Shown here: positions 1 to 5,491 of the stretch, in pieces
Layout of the letters: each line of letters starts with the position of its first letter
Position numbering within the stretch: the first letter of the stretch is position 1
Assembly (NCBI GenBank): GCA_934646845.1
Contig: CAKUEV010000113.1
Coordinates: 1-6,398, forward strand
Reading direction: 5' to 3'
Origin: an uncultured Slackia sp.
GTDB lineage: Bacteria > Actinomycetota > Coriobacteriia > Coriobacteriales > Eggerthellaceae
DNA: 6,398 nucleotides
Made by a program: the position numbers and the translations under genes
The notes under the pieces: generated by a model
What the model was told of the DNA's origin: nothing
The model's input: the letters and a program-made list of their open reading frames with translations, nothing else
Database searches by the model: none

Positions 1-1158
1 CTTAGCAGAGTGCTCCTTACCATCGTAGGTAGCATCGGTGGAGTTAGCCTCAACCGTGATGGTTTGGGTCGCGCCTCGAGAAGTCACGTTAAGGGTGCCA
101 GCCTGGGTCTTGATGTTGTAGTTGTTGTCATTGGTGCCGTCCTGGTAACCCCACTCGGAGATTCCGCTCTCGCTGGTTCCGGGAGCGGTCTGGGAGCCGG
201 TGTACTTGGGGTTGGCTATACCTTGGCCATCAACGAACTGATTAGCAGAACCTTCGGCAACTTCCCAATCGGTTGCTACAAGCGCGTTGCCGTCGTATTC
301 CTTAGAGGCATCCTTAGGTTTAATGGTCACTTCGCGCTTGTTGATGGTGAGCTTGCCGTCAACCGTAGTCACATTGAACTGAGAGGTGACGTCGTTGCCC
401 TGAGCATCCTTCACCACGGCAGTGCCGGTCACCTTATTGGGGTACTCGTCTGCATCGGTACCGGAGACAGTAGCACTCAGACCCTCAATAGTGAAGGTTG
501 CGCCCTTGCCGTTGGTAAAGGTGGTGCCAGTCACGCCAGAAACCGTATGGCTCTCGCCATCATAGGTCGTATCGCCAGAAGCAGCCGTTACTGTTATTTC
601 GTATTTCTTTTCTGCATTAGTGATGCTCAGTTTACCGACGTTGTACGTAATATCGTAGTTGCCCTCGTTATAGGAATCGCCGCCCGTTACCTCAATGGCA
701 TTGGCGACCTCGCCCTCTTCGACGCGCGTAACCGAGCCCGTTGCCTTAGCGGTAACGCCATCGCTCCCCACAAAGCCGTCACCCGCGATGGCAACTTCGG
801 GTTTGGTGAGCGGCGTGCCATCATAGGGCTTGCTCGCCGTTTCGGAAGTAAGCGTCACAGGACGCTTTGCGATTTTTACCGTTGTGGAAGCAGTCAACTG
901 CACGGACGACGCACCGTCAACCGAAACATTGGCGCGCACGGAAACGGGGTAGTCACCCGCGTTTACAAACGAGGGAGCGATAGTAGTCCAGCCATCGCTG
1001 CCCTGATAGCTGTATTCAACATCGCTCAGCTGCACATGCTCTTTAGCCTGCTGCTTATATTCGTCCTTCAGATTGCTGCCATCGTTGATGGCAGCATCGA
1101 CCGATACACCGTGCGATTTGCCATCGTACGTAACGTCTTCGCCGGTAGCAGAAAGGCT
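1..1158 (-). repeat. Tandem MBG-type 'YDG' repeats, two subtypes alternating A-B-A-B-A
   Basis: This region encodes residues of about 955-1340 of the surface protein. Five YDG motifs have their Tyr at residues 965, 1066, 1153, 1242 and 1332, giving spacings of 101, 87, 89 and 90 residues. Subtype A reads TYDGKSHGV, TYDGESHTV and TYDGKEHSA. Subtype B reads KPYDGTPLT and KEYDGNALV and follows KRPVTLTSETAS or KREVTIKPKDAS. Most units end in a strand such as GKLSITN, GKLTINK or GTLNVTS before the next begins. This matches the MBG domain family of bacterial surface proteins, beta-sandwich modules that usually serve as stalk. The fifth motif is cut by the window edge, so the total number is unknown. 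Confidence 0.85.
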
Positions 1159-4020
1159 CGCCCATAGAGCATCAAGGCAATAGCCTTGGTCTTCACTATA
1201 TATATAGGTTACGGTATCACCCGCCTTGCGAATTGCAGAGGCGTGACCGTTGCGCTCTTTATCAAGCCAGCCGATGAATACCTTGCCATCAGCAACGGGC
1301 ACGGAGGTCGTTACGGTAAACGTATCGCCCTTCGCAAAACCGTAGTTGTACTTATATTTAAGATCCTTATCCCAAGAGACCAAGTCGGAAGGGGTGCCAC
1401 CAGACCACGATGCACCAGGGACAGACAGGAAATAACCCGCCTCGCCCTTGTTCTCTTTATAGCGAATAACGATCGTATTGTCACCGTCACCGAGCGTTAT
1501 TTCACCGCTCTTATCAATCGCGGTATATCCCTTTACAGGGATGGCCTCTTCCGTGACCTTGTCGCCACGCATACCGCTGCCCGTCTTGTCGGGATGCACT
1601 GCCTTCCATGTATCGGAATCATCACCGCACACATATTTGACCGTATAGTCGCGGGCGAGCGTGTTGTAGTAGAACACGATTTCAGAATCGGTGCCAGCAG
1701 TAGCCGTCATGGTCTTGTTGGAATCGGCATCGATTTCGTATCCGTCAATATCTTTCGGGCTTTCGGTGACCAGCTGCCCTTTTTCCAAGCCAGTTATGGT
1801 CTTGGAGTCGAGCAACCTGTCTGTAGCCTTGTCGACATACTTCACCGTAATCGTCTGGTCTTGCGCCACGTATTTCGCATAGTATTTCACGTTGGTCGAA
1901 GCGCTTACAGGGAAGCTCACCGGGCTGCCAGAAATGCTCTGGTTGTCATACCAGCTATAAAGCTTGTAGGTAACGCCGTTGTATTGCATGGTTGGCGCAA
2001 GCTGCTCAGTAGTTTCTGGAACCGAAACACTATCGCCGTCAAGGCGATACGTCTTGGTATCGATCATGGTGTAGCCCGTACCGCCTGGATACCACACGTT
2101 GAATTCAGCAGTGATGGTAGATTTGGCAACAACTTCAACCGTGCAGTCGAGATGATAGTTTCCCGGTTTAGAAATCTTGTACGGGTGCAGGATGATTTCT
2201 TTCACGTCATCTTTGTTCGTAATGCCGGTTTGATCTTTATAGGCCTCGAACAGCGTGTCCCAATAGGAACTATCACGCGAAAGCACCAACCCATCATTGG
2301 TCGACGTGCCAAGCCCGCTCGGCCATGACGTTACACGATTCGCAACATTGTCGTACGAGTTGCCTGCATTAGAACCATCGGTCACCATTCCCGTGGTATT
2401 GATGCTGCCTTCATTCGCGGTTGTTTCGGCTCCGCCCGCTGGATACCAATCAGCAGCATTATTGGACGATGGCAGAGATCCGGGCTTCACGAAATAGAAG
2501 TAAGCAGTAACAACGCTCGATCCGGCCGCGGCATTTACAGTGATTTCCTTGGTAGCGGAAAGCAACTGGCCATTAGCGCCAAGCGTTTTTGCGGTAATAG
2601 TAACCGTACCCTGCGCAATGCCCTTCACGTTACCGCTCTGGTCAACGGTGGCAACATTCTCGTTGCTCGACGTCCACGTAACATCGGACGCATTCGTAGT
2701 AAGCTGCGTCGTTTCAAACTGGTTGACCGAGCTGGCACCAGAGATAGTGAGGCTTGTAACGGAATTATCTGAGACTATTACAGTAAAAGTCTCCTTGTCG
2801 GTATTGTGATTGCCCGAAGAGTGCTCCTTCTTGCAGTATTTATGTTCAATGGTATAGGTGCCAGCTTTCGCGAACGAGGCCGATACGCTTTGCCCACCGC
2901 CGCTCATTTTGACATCATTTTTATTGTCGGAGGTCACTTTCCAGTTATGGGGATAACCGCAATCGTACCAATTCCAAAGCCAGTAATAGCCAGTATTGCT
3001 CGTTCCGTTCAGGGTTACTGTATCGCCGACTTTGGCATTGATGGTCTGCCCCGCGCTGCCGCTCACGTTACTTGCAACGGAAGCATTGCCACCGAGCGCC
3101 GGGAAGAAACCGGAGATGCTATCAAGCAGCGAGCCGGTGTTGTTCTGCTCGGGAGCTTGTGCATCGTCGGCGTTCGATTCTTCTTTATTCACAGTACCGT
3201 TCGAGTCGGCATTAGCCGCTTCGTTGGAAGAGGCGGCATCGTTGCCATTGGCCTCACCGGTGTTGCCCGATTCGACAGCGGAATCGGTGATGGGCTGCGC
3301 AGGCACGGTAGGCTGTGCGGTGGATGCGTCTTTTTCGGTTTCAAGGGTGATGGTCACGCCGGCCTCGAAGGCAGAGGTCTCAATGGTGTAAACATCGGAA
3401 TCGTCGGCAGCAAGGGGTGATTGCTGGCCGCCAACGTTTACAAGCACACGATTCAACTTGTAGCCGTTATCGGGCACCACGGTGAATTTGAAATCGTTGC
3501 CCGCAGGCACGGTGACCTTGGTTGAAGGCAAGCCGATAACGGCATCGGTGCCGTCGGCCTTTTTGATAGATGCATTGTTCAGTTCAAGCGCGATGTCGTA
3601 CTCAGATTTCGCCTGAGTGGCAGCATCGGTTGAAGTCGCTTTGTTGGCAGAGGGCTGCGTCGCAGGCTGCTCGCCCGCTGCCGCGCTCGATGAAGCAGCC
3701 GCATTCGCATCGACAGCCTGGTCGGCGCTGGAAGCTTCAACCGCTTGCTCACTCGACGCCGCAGGTTCCTGCTCGCTTGCCGCGGGCGCAGCATCCTGCG
3801 TTGCCGCGGTATCTTGCTCGCTCGCTTGAGCCTGAACGGCCTCGCTTTGCGCGGCGGTGTCGTCATTCGCGAACACCTCAGCCGGGTTTACTGCAGGCCA
3901 ACCAAAGCCCAACAGAACAACCGACAACACCACCGAAAGGGCCTTGTGCCCAAACGAATAGCGGTCGGCCAGGCTTGTGACCGTCTTGGTCTTTTGAGCC
4001 TTCTTCGTTTTCTCATTCAT
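1..4020 (-). CDS. Giant secreted multidomain surface protein (MBG/MucBP-like adhesin), N-terminal 1340 residues; 3' end outside window
   Basis: The frame is open from ATG 4020 to base 1 without a stop. Residues 1-51 form a signal peptide: a basic stretch (NEKTKKAQKTK), a hydrophobic core at about 26-41 (ALSVVLSVVLLGFGW), and likely cleavage after VFA51. Next come an Ala/Ser/Gln/Glu-rich linker (52-138), a small beta domain (about 139-230, with VVPDNGYKLNRV), a second polar linker (231-300), an Ig/PKD-like domain (about 318-417), a BIG2 Ig-like domain (about 420-495, VTWTSSNENVATVD), an unnamed module (about 501-720), two MucBP-like repeats (721-857), a linking domain (858-955) and MBG repeats from about 955. 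Families of this build are cell-wall-anchored adhesins; mucus or matrix binding is inferred. The C-terminal anchor (LPXTG or other) is not visible. The start at 4020 is chosen for its GGGGTGGAT Shine-Dalgarno-like run; two upstream in-frame ATGs exist. It is transcribed divergently from the lipoprotein gene. Confidence 0.9.
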   Translation of the reverse strand, partial: MNEKTKKAQKTKTVTSLADRYSFGHKALSVVLSVVLLGFGWPAVNPAEVFANDDTAAQSEAVQAQASEQDTAATQDAAPAASEQEPAASSEQAVEASSADQAVDANAAASSSAAAGEQPATQPSANKATSTDAATQAKSEYDIALELNNASIKKADGTDAVIGLPSTKVTVPAGNDFKFTVVPDNGYKLNRVLVNVGGQQSPLAADDSDVYTIETSAFEAGVTITLETEKDASTAQPTVPAQPITDSAVESGNTGEANGNDAASSNEAANADSNGTVNKEESNADDAQAPEQNNTGSLLDSISGFFPALGGNASVASNVSGSAGQTINAKVGDTVTLNGTSNTGYYWLWNWYDCGYPHNWKVTSDNKNDVKMSGGGQSVSASFAKAGTYTIEHKYCKKEHSSGNHNTDKETFTVIVSDNSVTSLTISGASSVNQFETTQLTTNASDVTWTSSNENVATVDQSGNVKGIAQGTVTITAKTLGANGQLLSATKEITVNAAAGSSVVTAYFYFVKPGSLPSSNNAADWYPAGGAETTANEGSINTTGMVTDGSNAGNSYDNVANRVTSWPSGLGTSTNDGLVLSRDSSYWDTLFEAYKDQTGITNKDDVKEIILHPYKISKPGNYHLDCTVEVVAKSTITAEFNVWYPGGTGYTMIDTKTYRLDGDSVSVPETTEQLAPTMQYNGVTYKLYSWYDNQSISGSPVSFPVSASTNVKYYAKYVAQDQTITVKYVDKATDRLLDSKTITGLEKGQLVTESPKDIDGYEIDADSNKTMTATAGTDSEIVFYYNTLARDYTVKYVCGDDSDTWKAVHPDKTGSGMRGDKVTEEAIPVKGYTAIDKSGEITLGDGDNTIVIRYKENKGEAGYFLSVPGASWSGGTPSDLVSWDKDLKYKYNYGFAKGDTFTVTTSVPVADGKVFIGWLDKERNGHASAIRKAGDTVTYIYSEDQGYCLDALWASLSATGEDVTYDGKSHGVSVDAAINDGSNLKDEYKQQAKEHVQLSDVEYSYQGSDGWTTIAPSFVNAGDYPVSVRANVSVDGASSVQLTASTTVKIAKRPVTLTSETASKPYDGTPLTKPEVAIAGDGFVGSDGVTAKATGSVTRVEEGEVANAIEVTGGDSYNEGNYDITYNVGKLSITNAEKKYEITVTAASGDTTYDGESHTVSGVTGTTFTNGKGATFTIEGLSATVSGTDADEYPNKVTGTAVVKDAQGNDVTSQFNVTTVDGKLTINKREVTIKPKDASKEYDGNALVATDWEVAEGSANQFVDGQGIANPKYTGSQTAPGTSESGISEWGYQDGTNDNNYNIKTQAGTLNVTSRGATQTITVEANSTDATYDGKEHSAK
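1450..1860 (-). repeat. Two MucBP-like repeats in the surface protein
   Basis: Residues of about 721-786 and 791-857 are two related units. Each opens with a beta strand of the form TVKYV (ITVKYVDKATDRLLDSK; YTVKYVCGDDSDTWKAV), passes a 'G..V.E..P..I/V.GY' segment (GQLVTESPKDIDGY; GDKVTEEAIPVKGY), and closes with an aliphatic/aromatic strand (SEIVFYYN; NTIVIRYKEN). The pattern fits the MucBP/Mub-B2-like family found in surface proteins of gut bacteria. Mucin binding is known for some members but not all, so ligand assignment is inference. Confidence 0.7.
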
Positions 4021-4024
4021 TTCA

Positions 4025-4033
4025 ATCCACCCC
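4025..4033 (-). promoter_or_regulatory. Shine-Dalgarno-like site deciding the surface protein start
   Basis: On the minus strand GGGGTGGAT lies with its last two Gs six bases before ATG 4020. It pairs only moderately with the 16S tail (GGTGG rather than GGAGG) but is better placed than anything before the in-frame ATGs at 4068 or 4035. Starting at 4020 also leaves a conventional basic n-region. Confidence 0.5.
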
Positions 4034-4108
4034 ATCAACCGTTTGCCTTCGATCGGTTGCCTTACCATTTTCGGCGGCGCATACGCCCTTCCCCAAATAA
4101 AGCATTGT

Positions 4109-4122
4109 GTCCAATTTTGGAC
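4109..4122. repeat. 14-bp inverted repeat, possible operator or leader hairpin
   Basis: The sequence gtccaa-tt-ttggac is two perfect 6-bp arms around a 2-bp centre. It lies about 90 bases before the surface protein start and downstream of the predicted extended -10, so it would be in the mRNA leader. The 2-nt centre is too small for a good RNA loop, which favours a dimeric protein-binding site. Function is inference. Confidence 0.4.
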
Positions 4123-4156
4123 CAGGGGTGGCACATGGCACTACCTAATCGGGGCA

Positions 4157-4165
4157 ATTTTACCA
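4157..4165 (-). promoter_or_regulatory. Extended -10 promoter element for the surface protein gene
   Basis: On the minus strand the bases read TGGTAAAAT, which is TG-n-TAAAAT, a good extended -10 (the hexamer occupies 4157-4162). No convincing -35 sits 16-18 bases upstream, which extended -10 promoters can tolerate. It would start transcription near 4150 and leave a leader of about 130 nt before ATG 4020. Confidence 0.4.
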
Positions 4166-4217
4166 CTAAAGTAAATCTACGTATACAACATAAATAAATC
4201 GGCTGCTTTTATAATAC

Positions 4218-4294
4218 CTGTTCATAGGGCTGTTCTAAGAAATATACAAATTGTTTCAATCCTTGTTTCATTTACAGCCAGCACGGGTGTTTCA
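4218..4294. repeat. Short direct repeats phased at 12 bp (TGTTC / TGTTTCA)
   Basis: CTGTTC occurs at 4218-4223 and 4230-4235, exactly 12 bp apart. TTGTTTCA occurs at 4251-4258 and 4263-4270, also 12 bp apart, and TGTTTCA recurs at 4288-4294, 24 bp from the previous copy. The cluster lies upstream of the surface gene's candidate promoter and between the two divergent genes, a plausible place for a regulator to bind in tandem. The copies are short and partly AT-rich, so chance cannot be excluded. Confidence 0.4.
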
Positions 4295-4310
4295 CATTGC
4301 CCGCCCGTCC

Positions 4311-4341
4311 AAAAAAAACGAGACGCCATTCAAGGCCCCTC
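4311..4341 (-). terminator. Terminator-like hairpin with U8 tract, reading leftwards
   Basis: Read on the minus strand, GAGGGGCC (4341-4334), a six-base loop (4333-4328) and GGCGTCTC (4327-4320) form an 8-position stem with one G-G mismatch and one G-U pair, then one G and eight Us (4318-4311). No annotated minus-strand gene lies upstream of it in the window. It could stop antisense transcripts from the lipoprotein locus before they enter the surface protein promoter, or end a small RNA. Confidence 0.4.
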
Positions 4342-4422
4342 TTCGAAACCAGAAGACAGCCGTCGAATTCAAACACTGTCCCCAATCGCGAGCCCTTGCA
4401 GCCGTCACCGCACCCCACTCAT

Positions 4423-4433
4423 TGGTATATACT
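4423..4433 (+). promoter_or_regulatory. -10-like element directly before the lipoprotein gene
   Basis: The bases tggtatatact contain TATACT (4428-4433), a 5/6 match to TATAAT, and overlapping TG-g-TATATA (4423-4431), an extended -10 form. Either places the transcription start at about 4438-4442, at or just before the ATG at 4442. No good -35 is seen. This suggests a leaderless mRNA and fits the absence of a Shine-Dalgarno site. Confidence 0.4.
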
Positions 4434-4441
4434 GACCCTCG

Positions 4442-5404
4442 ATGAAAACGTCTTGTGCAAACCCCGCCTTGCCGCGCGCACCCAAATGCGGGGTGCGCGC
4501 GCTCGCTGCGCTTATCACATTCGCCTTTACCCTCGCCCTTCTCGCCGGCGCAAGTCTTTCTGGCTGCAGCCAGGCTAACCAGGCGGAAGGCGCCGCGTTT
4601 TCCCCTGCAACAAGCATCACCCCCGCCGCATTCGACGCTCAAACCGCCACGGGCGATTCCACCGCGAGCATCGACGTAAGCCAAACCGCAAACGGCTTCG
4701 TGGGGGCCTGCGCCACAAACGACGCGCACCTGAAATTCCAAATTACACAAGGCGACCACAGCGCGAACTACGATTTGCCGAACGATGGCACGCCTATCGT
4801 ATGCCCGCTCACCTTCGGCAACGGCACCTACACCTTCCGCATTATGTTGAACACGCAGGGAAACAACTACGTGGAGCTTTACAGCACCACGGCCGATGTT
4901 TCGCTCGAAAGCGAATTCGCGCCTTTCATAAGGCCTAACGTATATTGCGATTTCAACGAGGAAAGCGCATGCGTAAAAAAGGCACGCGAGCTTGTTGTGA
5001 ACGCGACGAACGAAGCCGAGGCGCTTGAGGCCGTATGCACGTGGATCGTCGACACCATATCGTATGACGACGCGAAAGCCGCGCAGCTGAAAAGCGCGAC
5101 CGGGTATGTGCCCAATCCCGACGAAACGCTCGCGAGCGGGACGGGCGTCTGTTTCGATTACGCAAGCCTGGGCGCGGCCATGCTGCGCAGCCAAGGCATT
5201 CCCACCAAAATCATCACCGGGTACGTTTCGCCGGGCGATATCTACCACGCATGGATCATGGTGTATATCGACGGCACGTGGAAAAGCGCCCAGTTCAGCG
5301 TAGATTCAAACACATGGAGCCGCGTCGATTTGACGTTCGCGGCAAGCGGCGGCGGCGAAAACGTGGGCAACGGCGAAAGCTACACCGACCGATTTGTGTA
5401 CTAG
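4442..5404 (+). CDS. Transglutaminase-like domain lipoprotein
   Basis: This 320-residue protein has a lipoprotein signal: hydrophobic core at about 20-38 and lipobox LSGC with Cys42 as the lipidation site, so it should sit on the outer face of the membrane. Residues of about 60-170 form a beta-rich N-terminal region (NGTYTFRIMLN, NNYVELYSTT, FAPFIRP) typical of this lipoprotein family. The transglutaminase-like core follows: Cys237 in TGVCFDYA, His269 in YHAWIMVY, and probably Asp296 in WSRVDLTFAAS. Related proteins often have DPTFA here, so Leu replaces the usual Pro. The protein ends with the family-like GNGESYTDRFVY. Members act as cysteine proteases or amide-bond enzymes on extracellular or wall substrates; the actual substrate is unknown. 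ATG 4442 has no Shine-Dalgarno. GTG 4493 would give a shorter, more ordinary signal peptide (VRALAALITFAF...) but also lacks one. Confidence 0.88.
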   Translation: MKTSCANPALPRAPKCGVRALAALITFAFTLALLAGASLSGCSQANQAEGAAFSPATSITPAAFDAQTATGDSTASIDVSQTANGFVGACATNDAHLKFQITQGDHSANYDLPNDGTPIVCPLTFGNGTYTFRIMLNTQGNNYVELYSTTADVSLESEFAPFIRPNVYCDFNEESACVKKARELVVNATNEAEALEAVCTWIVDTISYDDAKAAQLKSATGYVPNPDETLASGTGVCFDYASLGAAMLRSQGIPTKIITGYVSPGDIYHAWIMVYIDGTWKSAQFSVDSNTWSRVDLTFAASGGGENVGNGESYTDRFVY

Positions 5405-5432
5405 GCGCCAGCAAAAAATTTCCCCTGGTGCC
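5404..5432 (+). other. Stem-loop at the lipoprotein stop codon
   Basis: ggcgccag (5404-5411) can pair with ctggtgcc (5425-5432) as an 8-bp stem with one G-U pair and a 13-base loop. No T-run follows, so it is not a standard intrinsic terminator. It could stabilise the 3' end or weaken read-through into the next gene. It starts on the last base of the stop codon. Confidence 0.3.
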
Positions 5433-5480
5433 CCCACCGCAGGCAAAACGTGGGACAATACGAGCGTTATATGAAGGAAC

Positions 5481-5486
5481 GAGGAG
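5481..5486 (+). promoter_or_regulatory. Ribosome binding site fixing the F-protein start
   Basis: GAGGAG lies five bases before ATG 5492 and is a strong Shine-Dalgarno match. It selects ATG 5492 over the in-frame ATG at 5471, for which the GAGGAG would lie inside the coding sequence. Confidence 0.7.
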
Positions 5487-5491
5487 ATGCG

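Larger units (their letters stand above)
4021..4441. other. Divergent intergenic region between surface protein and lipoprotein genes
   Basis: These 421 bases hold no convincing protein gene of their own, apart from a possible six-codon leader ORF on the minus strand. Bases of about 4141-4270 are clearly AT-rich against the GC-rich flanks, as expected for a control region. Contents, listed separately where supportable: an extended -10 towards the surface gene (4157-4165), a 14-bp inverted repeat in that gene's predicted leader (4109-4122), short direct repeats in 12-bp steps (4218-4294), a leftward terminator-like hairpin with a U8 tract (4311-4341), and a -10-like element immediately before the lipoprotein start (4423-4433). 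Confidence 0.75.

Noticed and set aside
10..2328. Two long plus-strand ORFs (10-1167 and 1186-2328) of about 380 codons each
   Set aside because: They lie wholly antisense to the surface protein frame, which has recognisable MBG, MucBP and BIG2 motifs. Their translations show no known domain and no ribosome sites that stand out.
4129..4141. TGGCAC direct pair resembling a sigma-54 -24 element
   Set aside because: No TTGC-type -12 element follows at the required spacing on the plus strand, and no gene start lies downstream in that direction at a sensible distance.
2297..4197. Further plus-strand ORFs opposite the surface protein N-terminus and leader
   Set aside because: They are antisense to the Ala/Ser-rich linkers and other domains. 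Translations are compositionally odd (Ala/Val/Ser or Arg/Pro/Gln-rich) mirrors of the real frame, without domain signatures.
4210..4215. Perfect TATAAT on the plus strand
   Set aside because: No -35 or extended TG is found at the right place and the region is AT-rich. It could give a 220-nt leader for the lipoprotein, but the box at 4423-4433 is better placed.
4251..4578. Small plus-strand ORFs at 4251-4445 and 4297-4578
   Set aside because: They have no ribosome site and no domain, overlap the real lipoprotein start in other frames, and cover the promoter region.
4292..5248. Minus-strand ORF of 318 codons opposite the lipoprotein gene
   Set aside because: The plus strand carries the transglutaminase motifs, lipobox and family-like C-terminus. 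The minus ORF is Arg/Ala/Gly/Val-rich with no motif and reflects high third-position GC.
5404..5432. Intrinsic terminator for the lipoprotein gene
   Set aside because: The inverted repeat is real, but no T-run follows on either strand, so it is kept only as a stem-loop.
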